From a virus: 61,408 bases of DNA. Positions 1-6,859 of this stretch are shown piece after piece. Both the position numbers and the translations under genes were made by a program. The stretch spans positions 1-61,408 of IMG/VR virus record IMGVR_UViG_3300020392_000014, one strand, 5' to 3'. The first letter of the stretch is position 1, and the number at the start of each line of letters is the position of its first letter. The notes beneath the pieces were generated by a model. The model made no database searches. It was not told the origin of the DNA and worked only from the letters and a program-made list of their open reading frames with translations.

Positions 1-60
1 AAAAAACCGAAGATGGCAATGAAGAAAAAACCGAAGATGGCAATGAAGAAAAAACCGATG
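1..60 (+). repeat. 24-bp tandem repeat in a lysine-rich gene
   Basis: The unit beginning atggcaatgaag lies at 13-36 and again at 37-60 with one mismatch, and bases 1-12 match the second half of a preceding copy. It encodes the octapeptide MAMKKKPK. Because the window opens inside it, more copies probably lie upstream; a repeat here may also be why the sequence was cut at this point. Confidence 0.85.
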
Positions 61-258
61 CTTTCAAAAAAAAAAAATAAAAAAGTAGAAAAAGCACATA
101 AAAAAATGGATCAAGCCTTGGCTGCTAGATTAGCTGGCAACGTAAAAAAAGGCGTGCGAAAAGGTAAAGCTGCACTTAGAAAAGGAGTAAAAGGAGGGGC
201 TATAAGTGTAGCAGACGCTAAAGTCATGAAGAAAGGTATTAAAAATGTTAAAGCATAA
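1..258 (+). CDS. Lysine-rich basic protein, 5'-partial
   Basis: The reading frame is open from base 1, so the true start may lie upstream; an ATG at 13 gives 81 residues. The N-terminus is an octapeptide repeat (MAMKKKPK), followed by a lysine/alanine-rich helical tail resembling histone H1-like tails (KKGVRKGKAALRKGVKGG). Such proteins could bind nucleic acid, but no family is recognised. It overlaps the next gene by one base (taATG) and heads a series of very small basic proteins. Function is inferred only from composition. Confidence 0.6.
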   Translation, partial: KKPKMAMKKKPKMAMKKKPMLSKKKNKKVEKAHKKMDQALAARLAGNVKKGVRKGKAALRKGVKGGAISVADAKVMKKGIKNVKA

Positions 259-374
259 TGGACGCAAAAAAATTAAGAAAAATCTCAAGCGAACTCAAAA
301 AAGCTTCTGCCCTTCACAAAGGTCAAGCAGCTAAAATAGATAGGATGCTTAAGTCTTTAAAAAAGAAAAAATAA
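258..374 (+). CDS. Small basic protein, 38 aa
   Basis: The ORF starts on the last base of the preceding stop codon and ends directly before the next ATG at 375, which argues for a real, translationally coupled gene. The product (MDAKKLRKISSELKKAS...) is lysine-rich and helical, ending KKKK. No family recognised. Confidence 0.6.
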   Translation: MDAKKLRKISSELKKASALHKGQAAKIDRMLKSLKKKK

Positions 375-716
375 ATGCCGTTCAAACTTAAAAATAAGTA
401 TGAAATGTTTGGGTATGATAAAAAATATAGCAACGGTGATAGGTTAGTTGTAGAAAAAAAATTACCCAAAGAAGTTTATGGTCAAATAAATCCAAATGGA
501 GTTATTGAAATAAACAAAGATTTATCACCAAAAAATAAAAAACGTGCTGTAGCACATGAGCAAGTACATCTTGATCAGATGAATAAAGGGTTGCTTAAGT
601 ATGATTCACAGAACTATTATTATAGAAAAAATATTTCTTCACCCATACAAGTAATACCAGCAAGTCAAATTAACACCCACGATAGAGACTTGCCGTGGGA
701 AAAACACAGTAAATAA
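375..716 (+). CDS. Small HExxH protein, putative metallopeptidase
   Basis: 113 residues. Residues 61-65 read HEQVH, the HExxH zinc-binding and catalytic motif of zincin metallopeptidases, in a predicted helix (AVAHEQVHLDQM). A third ligand is not obvious; aspartates and glutamates lie at 67 and in the C-terminal DRDLPWE. The protein is well below usual zincin length, so it may be a minimal peptidase or a non-catalytic metal-binding relative. It sits among the small basic late proteins. Peptidase activity is an inference from the single motif. Confidence 0.6.
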   Translation: MPFKLKNKYEMFGYDKKYSNGDRLVVEKKLPKEVYGQINPNGVIEINKDLSPKNKKRAVAHEQVHLDQMNKGLLKYDSQNYYYRKNISSPIQVIPASQINTHDRDLPWEKHSK

Positions 717-718
717 TT

Positions 719-943
719 ATGAGCGATTCTTGTAAAATGCAGATATTAGGCCCTGACGCTAATAACCCTAAAAGACCAGCTAGGATGCCAAGTGATCCAA
801 AAAAACAAATGGAAATAAAAACTAAGCTAGCAGCTTGTCGTAAACAAAAGAAAGAAGAGTTTAAACAAAAGTTTAAACAAAAGTCAGCAGAGATACTACA
901 AAAAGGTAAAAACGTTGTAGAAAAAAAGATTTTAAAAAAGTAA
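719..943 (+). CDS. Lysine/glutamine-rich small protein, 74 aa
   Basis: The start lies two bases after the previous stop, and the stop abuts the next ATG at 944. The sequence has two cysteines in the N-terminal half and then a highly charged helical stretch with a duplicated KQKFKQK element near residues 48-56. No family recognised. Confidence 0.6.
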   Translation: MSDSCKMQILGPDANNPKRPARMPSDPKKQMEIKTKLAACRKQKKEEFKQKFKQKSAEILQKGKNVVEKKILKK

Positions 944-1186
944 ATGGGTGAACTTAAAAAATGGAGAGAACAAAAATGGGTTCGTATCGGCACAGACGGT
1001 AAGATAAAAGGCCCTTGCGGAACATCCAAAGATAAAAAAAACCCCGATAGATGTTTGCCTTTAGCAAAAGCAAGACGACTTAATAAAAGACAATTAGCAA
1101 AAACAGCACGCAAGAAAAAAAGAGAAGGCAGAAGAGGCAAAACAGTAGTAAGTAATACACAAGCAGCAAAAGTTAGAAACACATAA
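944..1186 (+). CDS. Conserved small phage protein (DUF5872-like)
   Basis: 80 residues with the pattern W-x-x-Q-K-W-V-R-I-G-T-D-G-K-I-K-G-P-C-G followed by KKNPDRCLP and a basic tail of ARKKKRE type. I recognise this pattern from small proteins in many marine phages, often labelled DUF5872; the label is from memory and should be checked. Two conserved cysteines (CGTS and RCLP) could bind metal. It overlaps the next gene by one base. Function unknown. Confidence 0.7.
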   Translation: MGELKKWREQKWVRIGTDGKIKGPCGTSKDKKNPDRCLPLAKARRLNKRQLAKTARKKKREGRRGKTVVSNTQAAKVRNT

Positions 1187-1458
1187 TGGCAGTAGCAAGA
1201 ACAATAGGTAAAGGAGGAAACTATAGATCAACCAAATCTGGAGCAGGCATGACAGCAAAAGGTGTTGCGGCGTACAATAGAAAGACGGGCGGTAATTTAA
1301 AAACCGCTGTTACTGAAAAGAAACCTAGTAAGATGAGGGCTAAAAGAAGAAAGTCTTATTGCTCTAGATCCCTCGGACAAATGAAAATGCACAACATTAA
1401 CTGTTCCAAAACTCCAGAAAAAAGAATTTGTGCAGCCAGAAGACGCTGGAGATGTTAA
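1186..1458 (+). CDS. Conserved small basic protein (DUF6321-like)
   Basis: 90 residues with the conserved pattern GAGMTAKGVAAYNRKTGGNL, then TAVTEKKPSKMRAKRRKSYC and a C-terminal RRRWRC. This resembles a small protein family found beside DUF5872-like genes in phages, probably DUF6321 (from memory). Four cysteines and many arginines suggest nucleic-acid or metal binding. Function unknown; it probably forms a pair with its neighbour. Confidence 0.7.
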   Translation: MAVARTIGKGGNYRSTKSGAGMTAKGVAAYNRKTGGNLKTAVTEKKPSKMRAKRRKSYCSRSLGQMKMHNINCSKTPEKRICAARRRWRC

Positions 1459-1469
1459 AAAATTATTAT

Positions 1470-1477
1470 TATATTTG
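1470..1477 (+). promoter_or_regulatory. Bacteroidota -7 box (TATATTTG)
   Basis: TATATTTG fits TAnnTTTG and lies 19 bp before the ATG at 1497. No clear -33 TTTG at the expected spacing. Confidence 0.45.
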
Positions 1478-1496
1478 TTAGATAAAAATTAAAATT

Positions 1497-1691
1497 ATGG
1501 CACAAGGTTATAATTCTAGGCTTGACGAATCGTTAGGAGCTAGAAACGGCAAAAAAAAACAATCTTTTAAAGATCGTAGAGATGAATCAAAAGCAATGTC
1601 AAAAAAAATGTATGGACACGCTTATGGTGCTGACAAGGGAATGTCATACAGGCATTCATCTTCTTGGAAGACACATGATCATTTAAAATAA
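1497..1691 (+). CDS. Small conserved phage protein, 64 aa
   Basis: Begins MAQGYNSRLDESLGARNGKKK and continues with RRDESKAMSK. The NxRLDESLG...RRDES pattern recurs in small proteins of marine bacterial phages in my memory, with no known function. Rich in charged residues, Gly, Tyr and His; no domain recognised. A/T-rich leader and an upstream -7 box support the start. Confidence 0.65.
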   Translation: MAQGYNSRLDESLGARNGKKKQSFKDRRDESKAMSKKMYGHAYGADKGMSYRHSSSWKTHDHLK

Positions 1692-1712
1692 AAAAATTAT
1701 AAATCTAATTTA

Positions 1713-1835
1713 ATGGCAAAAAAGAAAAAAAGTCCTGTGACAACTAAAGTTGTCGATAAGCCAGATACAGTACAACATGTTAAAGTTGAGAAGAAGGAAA
1801 ATCCTTATGCTCACACAAAAATTAAAAAAGATTAA
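1713..1835 (+). CDS. Lysine-rich small protein, 40 aa
   Basis: ATG at 1713 behind an A/T-rich leader, stop at 1833-1835, one base before the next start. The product (MAKKKKSPVTTKVVDKPD...) is basic with a KKD C-terminus. Supported mainly by its tight fit between neighbours. No family recognised. Confidence 0.55.
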   Translation: MAKKKKSPVTTKVVDKPDTVQHVKVEKKENPYAHTKIKKD

Positions 1836-1836
1836 C

Positions 1837-1986
1837 ATGAAGTCAAGGGGTTTAGGCGATAGCATAGAAAAGTTTACAAAAGCCACAGGTATAAAACAAG
1901 TTGTAGAAAAGGTCACAAATGGTGATTGCGGCTGCAACAAACGTAGGGATACTCTCAATAGATTGTTTCCTTATGATAGAAATTAA
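1837..1986 (+). CDS. Small cysteine-containing phage protein, 49 aa
   Basis: The frame is open further upstream, but the ATG at 1837 is preferred because it directly follows the preceding stop. The C-terminal half reads GDCGCNKRRDTLNRLFPY; a C-G-C-x-K-R...L-N-x-L-F-P pattern is one I recall from short virion-associated proteins of marine and Bacteroidota phages. Function unknown; the CxC pair could bind metal. Confidence 0.65.
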   Translation: MKSRGLGDSIEKFTKATGIKQVVEKVTNGDCGCNKRRDTLNRLFPYDRN

Positions 1987-2015
1987 AGAGATTTTTAACC
2001 TCTAAACTTAAAATA

Positions 2016-2822
2016 ATGGCATACCCCAAAATAACGGTCAATACGACCCAAGTAATACATGTCACCCCTAGTGACTCAATCCCTATTCCAAATCCAAACT
2101 TTTTAGCCTGCGTAGGTGTAGGTAATTCAGTAGACAATGGTGCTAACACTTCTGTAGTAACAAATAAACTTGTTGATTCAGGAGCGACATTTACATCTAC
2201 AACCACTCCTTTCCCAGTGGTGATTGGAGACTTAGTTTTTAATACAACCACACCAGCAAACGCTGCAGTGACAGCTGTAGATTCTGGAACTGAATTATCG
2301 TTTGGAAGTAATATATTCGCAGCTTCACCAGAGAACTATGTAATTGTAAGACAAAACTCATTGGTAGATGATGAAGTAGACTTTGTTGCAAAAGGTGTAA
2401 AAGTAAATGATATTGTAGTCAATACTGACGCTCACACAATAGCTAGAGTAACTGCTGTTGTAAATTCAGATCAACTGACTTTGAGCGCAAACATATTTGG
2501 CTCTAGTACCACATTTAATGATAACTTTCGTGTTTATTCTCAACAAGAAGGAGCCGAATTTTATCCTGCATATAACGGACTAAACGGAGGTTCTTCAACC
2601 ACGTCTAATAATCCAGGTTGTTTAATTTATGTTGGCGATACTTCAACAATAAACACTGGAGCTGACGCAACCTCAAATCAATTTAAAAATGTTACCGTAA
2701 GGGTTGTAAGCGGTGAAATAGTAACTTTTAATAATTTTCCTGTAGGTCAATATTTACCAGTACAAGTGGTGCAGGTTATGGCTTCAGGCACAACTGCAAA
2801 CTCATTACTGGGAATATGGTAG
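2016..2822 (+). CDS. Beta-rich structural protein with two repeat modules
   Basis: 268 residues, low in charge and rich in Thr, Val, Ser and Asn, typical of decoration or fibre proteins. Two related modules are visible: residues about 48-110 (NKLVDSGATF ... GDLVFN ... AAVTAVDSGTELSF) and about 115-175 (VKVNDIVVNTDA ... RVTAVVNSDQLTLS). A related module lies in the connector-region protein at 27398-28408. The C-terminus adds a separate beta segment (GCLIYVGD...YLPVQVVQVMASG). Probably virion-exposed; the exact role is not determinable here. Confidence 0.7.
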   Translation: MAYPKITVNTTQVIHVTPSDSIPIPNPNFLACVGVGNSVDNGANTSVVTNKLVDSGATFTSTTTPFPVVIGDLVFNTTTPANAAVTAVDSGTELSFGSNIFAASPENYVIVRQNSLVDDEVDFVAKGVKVNDIVVNTDAHTIARVTAVVNSDQLTLSANIFGSSTTFNDNFRVYSQQEGAEFYPAYNGLNGGSSTTSNNPGCLIYVGDTSTINTGADATSNQFKNVTVRVVSGEIVTFNNFPVGQYLPVQVVQVMASGTTANSLLGIW

Positions 2823-2926
2823 ATAAAAATTATTATACGCAAGATAATTCATACTTGATGGATTTAAATGTCAATTATGAAATTGTAAGTAAAAACAAAA
2901 AAGAGACATGGATTTTACAGATATGA
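2816..2926 (+). CDS. Overlapping micro-ORF, 36 aa
   Basis: ATG at 2816 overlaps the end of the preceding gene, and the stop overlaps the next ATG (ATGA at 2923-2926). The product (MVDKNYYTQDNSYLMDLNVN...) is hydrophilic. Supported only by chained overlaps at both ends; no family recognised. Confidence 0.45.
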   Translation: MVDKNYYTQDNSYLMDLNVNYEIVSKNKKETWILQI

Positions 2927-3066
2927 AAATATATTCTATTAATCTACTAGCCTTAGTGATTACATCAACTGATATTGAAATAGCATTGAAGATTATATTA
3001 CTTGTTTGTACTATCGTTTATACAGTTATAAAAACAAAAAAATTATACGACAATAAAAATGGCTGA
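2923..3066 (+). CDS. Single-span membrane protein, 47 aa
   Basis: Contains one hydrophobic segment at about residues 18-37 (EIALKIILLVCTIVYTVIK) followed by a short basic tail. It overlaps its neighbours at both ends (ATGA at the start, 8 bases at the end) and opens the lysis cassette. It may be a holin, pinholin or regulator of lysis; inferred from topology and position only. Confidence 0.55.
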   Translation: MKIYSINLLALVITSTDIEIALKIILLVCTIVYTVIKTKKLYDNKNG

Positions 3067-3373
3067 AGTATCAGAAAACACGAAGCTCACTCTTGACCTC
3101 AAAACTATCGGAATCATCGTTGCCGGAGCTTTATCTTTAAGCTCAATGTGGTTCACTCTACAAGGTGATATTAATGATTTAAGAAATGAAATAGAAAGTC
3201 TGAGTGGTGATGAGTTTGTAAAAAAAATGGAATATCAATTAAAAGATGAGTTGATTAGAACCACAATATTACAAATCGAAAAAAGTACAGAGGGTTTGAG
3301 TGAAGATATAAAAGAAAATAAAGAAGCTATAAAGCAAAACTCAGAAAAATTATATGAAAATAAAAGAAGATGA
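3059..3373 (+). CDS. Membrane-anchored coiled-coil protein of the lysis cassette
   Basis: 104 residues. A hydrophobic span at about residues 15-33 (TIGIIVAGALSLSSMWFTL) is followed by a long charged heptad-like region (DINDLRNEIESL ... NKEAIKQNSEKLYENK). This anchor-plus-coiled-coil layout is seen in holin accessory proteins and inner-membrane spanins. It overlaps the exported thioredoxin-like gene by 4 bases. Inner-membrane placement is predicted; lysis function is inferred from the adjacent endolysin and holin. Confidence 0.6.
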   Translation: MAEVSENTKLTLDLKTIGIIVAGALSLSSMWFTLQGDINDLRNEIESLSGDEFVKKMEYQLKDELIRTTILQIEKSTEGLSEDIKENKEAIKQNSEKLYENKRR

Positions 3374-3717
3374 AAAATTTAATTATTGCCCTTTTTGCCC
3401 TGTTTGCATTTGCAAGTAGCGCACAGGACTACACTTTGTTGCATATAAATGCAAAGTGGAATCAATCTAATGATTATGATTTAAGAGGCATAAGGCATGC
3501 AAAAGTGCAAATGGCTTTTTTAGAAGATCAAAACGCAGAGCTTAAATCACAAATAAAATCAGTGCCCACTATCATCTTGTTTGACAAAAACGGTAAACCA
3601 CGTGGTCAATGGCAAGCAGACTTATCTTTTAAAATAACTGTGTCAAAACAAGAAATACAAAAAAGAATAAATTATTTAAAATTTGGTGAAGTTACAAGAA
3701 GAAATTCTACCGAATAG
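3370..3717 (+). CDS. Exported thioredoxin-like protein without cysteines
   Basis: 115 residues. Residues 1-18 form a signal peptide (basic MKN, hydrophobic core, probable cleavage at ASSA-QD). The mature part follows a thioredoxin outline: beta strand YTLLHINAKW, then NQSN where the CxxC would be, a helix, and the cis-proline loop SVPTIILFDKNGKPRGQW (Pro66). The whole protein has no cysteine, so thiol-disulphide chemistry is impossible. It lies between a membrane coiled-coil protein and an M15 endolysin, suggesting a periplasmic binding or folding role during lysis. Alternative: an unrelated small periplasmic protein with a similar strand pattern. Confidence 0.65.
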   Translation: MKNLIIALFALFAFASSAQDYTLLHINAKWNQSNDYDLRGIRHAKVQMAFLEDQNAELKSQIKSVPTIILFDKNGKPRGQWQADLSFKITVSKQEIQKRINYLKFGEVTRRNSTE

Positions 3718-3723
3718 TAAATT

Positions 3724-4188
3724 ATGATTAGTAAACACATATCAGAAAAAGAAGCTGTAAAATCAATTACCGCTTTACGTTTAGGCATCGATAATACTCC
3801 AGACGGGGATTCTTTAAACAACATGAAAATAATTGCAGAAAAAGTTTTTGAGCCACTAAGAGAGTGGGTTGGAGGCCCTATAAAAATTAATTCATTTTTC
3901 AGGTCAACTGCATTAAATCAAGCTATCGGTGGCAGCAGTCGCAGCCAACATTGCCAGGGACGTGCACTTGATATAGACGATGTTTATGGTCATAAAACTA
4001 ATAAAGAAATGTTTGAATGGATTAAAGATAATTTAGACTTTGACCAAATGATTTACGAATTTGGATCGGAAGACAACCCCGATTGGGTGCACGTATCTTA
4101 TGTCAGCGAAGATAAAAACAGAAACAGAATATTAAAAGCTGTCAGGGATGATGGTAAAACAAAATATATTGATATAACAAACGCATGA
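3724..4188 (+). CDS. M15-family peptidoglycan peptidase (endolysin)
   Basis: 154 residues matching the Peptidase_M15_3 / D-Ala-D-Ala carboxypeptidase-like fold. Visible ligands and catalytic residues: SFFRS (57-61), SQHCQGRALDID with His76 and Asp83, Glu112 in the YEFG segment, and WVHVSY with His123. These enzymes are zinc-dependent and cleave peptide cross-links of peptidoglycan. There is no signal peptide, so export would depend on the holin encoded immediately downstream, whose start overlaps this stop by 4 bases. Confidence 0.88.
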   Translation: MISKHISEKEAVKSITALRLGIDNTPDGDSLNNMKIIAEKVFEPLREWVGGPIKINSFFRSTALNQAIGGSSRSQHCQGRALDIDDVYGHKTNKEMFEWIKDNLDFDQMIYEFGSEDNPDWVHVSYVSEDKNRNRILKAVRDDGKTKYIDITNA

Positions 4189-4592
4189 AAAAAATACTTG
4201 GAAAATTATTTGGTGGAGCTGGAGCATCCATCGCAGAAAAAATAGGAGGAGTAGTTGATAAATTTGTAAGAACGAAAGATGAAAAAGCTGAATTTGAAAA
4301 ACAAATGACTGAGATATTTATGTCTCATGAAATAAGTTTAGAGAAAGAAATTACTTCTCGTCACGCAGCTGATATGCAATCAGACTCATGGCTCTCGAAG
4401 AATATACGTCCGCTACTCACAATATTTAGCTTAGTGTTATATACTTTATTTTCTATAACAGATGGCAATATACCAGGTTTTCAAATAGAAAACCAATACG
4501 TTGATTTACTTGGACAAATAGTTATTATGAGTTTAGGATTTTATTTTACTTCACGAGGTATAGAAAAGACTGCCAAGATTTGGAGAAAATAA
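4185..4592 (+). CDS. Holin (3TM gene-transfer-release type)
   Basis: 135 residues: an amphipathic N-terminus (LGKLFGGAGASIAEKIGGVV), a charged helical part, then SWLSKNIRPLLTIFSLVLYT and a second hydrophobic stretch GQIVIMSLGFYFTSRGIEK. This layout and the W-L-S-K-N-I-R-P motif match the three-transmembrane holins of phages and gene transfer agents. It follows the M15 endolysin with a 4-base overlap, forming the core lysis pair. Confidence 0.8.
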   Translation: MKKILGKLFGGAGASIAEKIGGVVDKFVRTKDEKAEFEKQMTEIFMSHEISLEKEITSRHAADMQSDSWLSKNIRPLLTIFSLVLYTLFSITDGNIPGFQIENQYVDLLGQIVIMSLGFYFTSRGIEKTAKIWRK

Positions 4593-4611
4593 AACAAAGA
4601 AAAAGATTTAT

Positions 4612-4619
4612 TACCTTTG
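4612..4619 (+). promoter_or_regulatory. Bacteroidota -7 box (TACCTTTG)
   Basis: TACCTTTG lies 15 bp before the ATG at 4635 in the gap after the holin gene. A TTTG at 4579-4582 is too far away (29-bp spacer) to be a standard -33 element. Confidence 0.5.
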
Positions 4620-4634
4620 TTAAAATAAAAAGAG

Positions 4635-5345
4635 ATGGCAAAAATAAGTACATATCCTTTAGATACTAATCTGGTTGGAACAGATAAATGGATTGGTTCA
4701 GACGCAGACAATAATTTTGCGACTAAAAACTTTACTATAGATTCTGTTTCTGAGTACATGAATAGAGTTGCTACCCAGCAACAAGCTTTAAGATATGTAT
4801 ACAATAACACGCTGCCAAATTTACAAGGCAGTATTATGTTTGACCCTGCGGGTGCAGGATCCGTCCCTTTTAATGGAATTACAACATTTTTACTTAACAA
4901 GTTTGAATTAACAAATCTAGGCACAGATATTTCTGGTTATTACAGTCAACCACTTGGTGGTTCTGATGTTTTGATTACTCAGTGTGACGATGTAGCTCAG
5001 TGGGGTGTTTTTAGATGGAACAGTGCGTCACAAGATTCGACGTTTACTGATTTTTATAATATAAGTGTGACCTATAAAGCTGGCAATGGAGGCTTGATTG
5101 CAGCAAAAGATTATTTCATATCTTTGCTGACATATGCAGGTGGCACAAATGATGCAAACTTTGTATTTACTTTGGATGGAAGCGCAAGTCAATATGTAAT
5201 TACACATAACTTGGCAAAGTTTCCAGCAGTATCAATAGTAGATTCAAACAATATAGAGGTTGTTGCAGCGATTACATATAATAGTATTAATCAATGTACC
5301 CTCACATTTTCAAGCGTGTTTACAGGTAAAGCGTTCTTTAATTAA
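4635..5345 (+). CDS. Tail-fibre-associated structural protein
   Basis: 236 residues. The N-terminus (MAKISTYPLDTNLVGTDKWI) resembles that of the protein at 16667-17191, suggesting a shared attachment segment. The C-terminal 60 residues (QYVITHNLAKFPAVSIVDS ... ITYNSINQCTLTFSSVFTG) match the pattern Y-V-x-x-H-N-L-x-x-x-P-x-V-x-I-x-D, which also ends the next gene. The middle is beta-rich with little charge. Probably a fibre, baseplate or adaptor component. Confidence 0.65.
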   Translation: MAKISTYPLDTNLVGTDKWIGSDADNNFATKNFTIDSVSEYMNRVATQQQALRYVYNNTLPNLQGSIMFDPAGAGSVPFNGITTFLLNKFELTNLGTDISGYYSQPLGGSDVLITQCDDVAQWGVFRWNSASQDSTFTDFYNISVTYKAGNGGLIAAKDYFISLLTYAGGTNDANFVFTLDGSASQYVITHNLAKFPAVSIVDSNNIEVVAAITYNSINQCTLTFSSVFTGKAFFN

Positions 5346-5357
5346 AAATTAAAAATT

Positions 5358-6824
5358 ATGGCAATAAATTATTTTTCAGGTATAGCTTTAAACAATAACG
5401 AATTAGAGACGTTTAAAGTAGACAATGTTAGCTCCGACCCAACCGTAACTGGTGTTGGACAAATGATATACAACACAACAACCAATCAATTAAAATATCA
5501 TAGAAACGATGGTTGGCAAGTTATAACTCCAGGAATGACAACGTGGGTATTGAGCGCTGATTCAGGCTCAAACCAAACTATAGTGGACGGAGGACTTGTG
5601 GATATTGCTGGGGGAACAGCACTCACATCAGTTGTATCTGCTACAAATACAGTTACTGTAAATCTTGATGACACTGCAGTAACACCAGGATCATATACTT
5701 ATGCTAGTTTAACTGTTGACCAACAAGGTAGATTAACTGCTGCTTCAAGCGGTATTCAACCAATAACAGGATTCACAATAAGTGATGGTTCAAATACACA
5801 GGCTATTGGAAACGGAGATACGATTACATTTGCACACAACACAGGATTAGAGATAGGAGTTTCCGCGACTGATACTGTAACTATTAATTTGCAATTACCA
5901 GATTTACCAGACATGACTCAATCATGGGACGGATCTTCTGATGAATTTATAGTATTAGACAATAGCGAAACCGGAAACGCAAAACAAAAAAGAAAACAAT
6001 CGGATGAAATATCCTTAAGTTCTTTTGCTGCGCCATCAGCCGATTTATCTATAGGTAGTAACAAATTAACAAATGTTAGTGATCCAACGGCGGCACAAGA
6101 TGCGGCAACAAAAGCATATGTAGACACGACAACTGCCGGTGGAGTTGTATTTCAAGGAGGATATAATGCAGCAACAAATACACCTGACTTAGATAGCAGT
6201 CCAAGTTCCGCTATCAAAAAAGGTTGGATGTATACTGTAACTGTTGCTGGTAATTTCTTCACAGAAGCAGTTGAGGTTGGTGACGTTTTAATATCAAAAG
6301 TAGATTCACCAACAACACTAGCAGACTGGACTACGGTTCAAAATAATATCGATGTTGCAACAGCGACTGTAAAAGGTATAGCTAATTTCCCTACAGCAGG
6401 CGGATTAACAGTTGCAGCGGGAGCGGTTTCTGTGGCTACTCAAAGTGGGTTAACAGCTGGCACATACGGTGACGCTGATACAGTAAGTCAGATAACAGTA
6501 GATGCAAAAGGAATTGTAACTGGAGCTGCAGATGTAGATATATCAATTACAGCAAGTAAAGTAAGTGATTTTTGTACAGCAGTTGAAGCGTGTATTGACA
6601 GCGGATTGACTGCGGTAGCAAACATTGGTAACAATTCAGCTACAAGTTATGTGGTAAACCATGGTTTAGGAACAAGAGATGTAATTGTTCAAATATATGA
6701 CAATACAACTTATGACACAATATATGCTGATACTGTAAGGACTGACGCTAATAATGTAACTATAACAACAACAAGCGTATTAGCTACTAATGCGGCAAGA
6801 GTTCTTATTACTGCCGTTTCTTAA
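5358..6824 (+). CDS. Tail fibre protein, 488 aa
   Basis: Beta-rich fibre-like protein. Repeated features include LTVDQQGRLTAASSG, later echoed as ITVDAKGIVTGAADV, and SDPTAAQDAATKAYVD, an element typical of tail fibres. The C-terminal domain (SYVVNHGLGTRDVIVQIYD) parallels that of the preceding protein and is a probable receptor-binding or capping domain. It lies 12 bp after its neighbour behind an A/T-rich leader. Confidence 0.75.
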   Translation: MAINYFSGIALNNNELETFKVDNVSSDPTVTGVGQMIYNTTTNQLKYHRNDGWQVITPGMTTWVLSADSGSNQTIVDGGLVDIAGGTALTSVVSATNTVTVNLDDTAVTPGSYTYASLTVDQQGRLTAASSGIQPITGFTISDGSNTQAIGNGDTITFAHNTGLEIGVSATDTVTINLQLPDLPDMTQSWDGSSDEFIVLDNSETGNAKQKRKQSDEISLSSFAAPSADLSIGSNKLTNVSDPTAAQDAATKAYVDTTTAGGVVFQGGYNAATNTPDLDSSPSSAIKKGWMYTVTVAGNFFTEAVEVGDVLISKVDSPTTLADWTTVQNNIDVATATVKGIANFPTAGGLTVAAGAVSVATQSGLTAGTYGDADTVSQITVDAKGIVTGAADVDISITASKVSDFCTAVEACIDSGLTAVANIGNNSATSYVVNHGLGTRDVIVQIYDNTTYDTIYADTVRTDANNVTITTTSVLATNAARVLITAVS

Positions 6825-6859
6825 TAGTATTGGCTAGATTAATTTATTAATTTAACCAA

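Noticed and set aside
670-1182. 170-codon minus-strand frame
   Set aside because: It is a shadow of three tightly packed lysine-rich plus-strand genes; its Phe/Leu-rich product mirrors their A-rich codons.
1750-1836. N-terminal extension of the gene ending at 1986
   Set aside because: It would overlap the 40-residue gene at 1713-1835 in full, while the ATG at 1837 follows that stop by one base and gives the conserved small protein.
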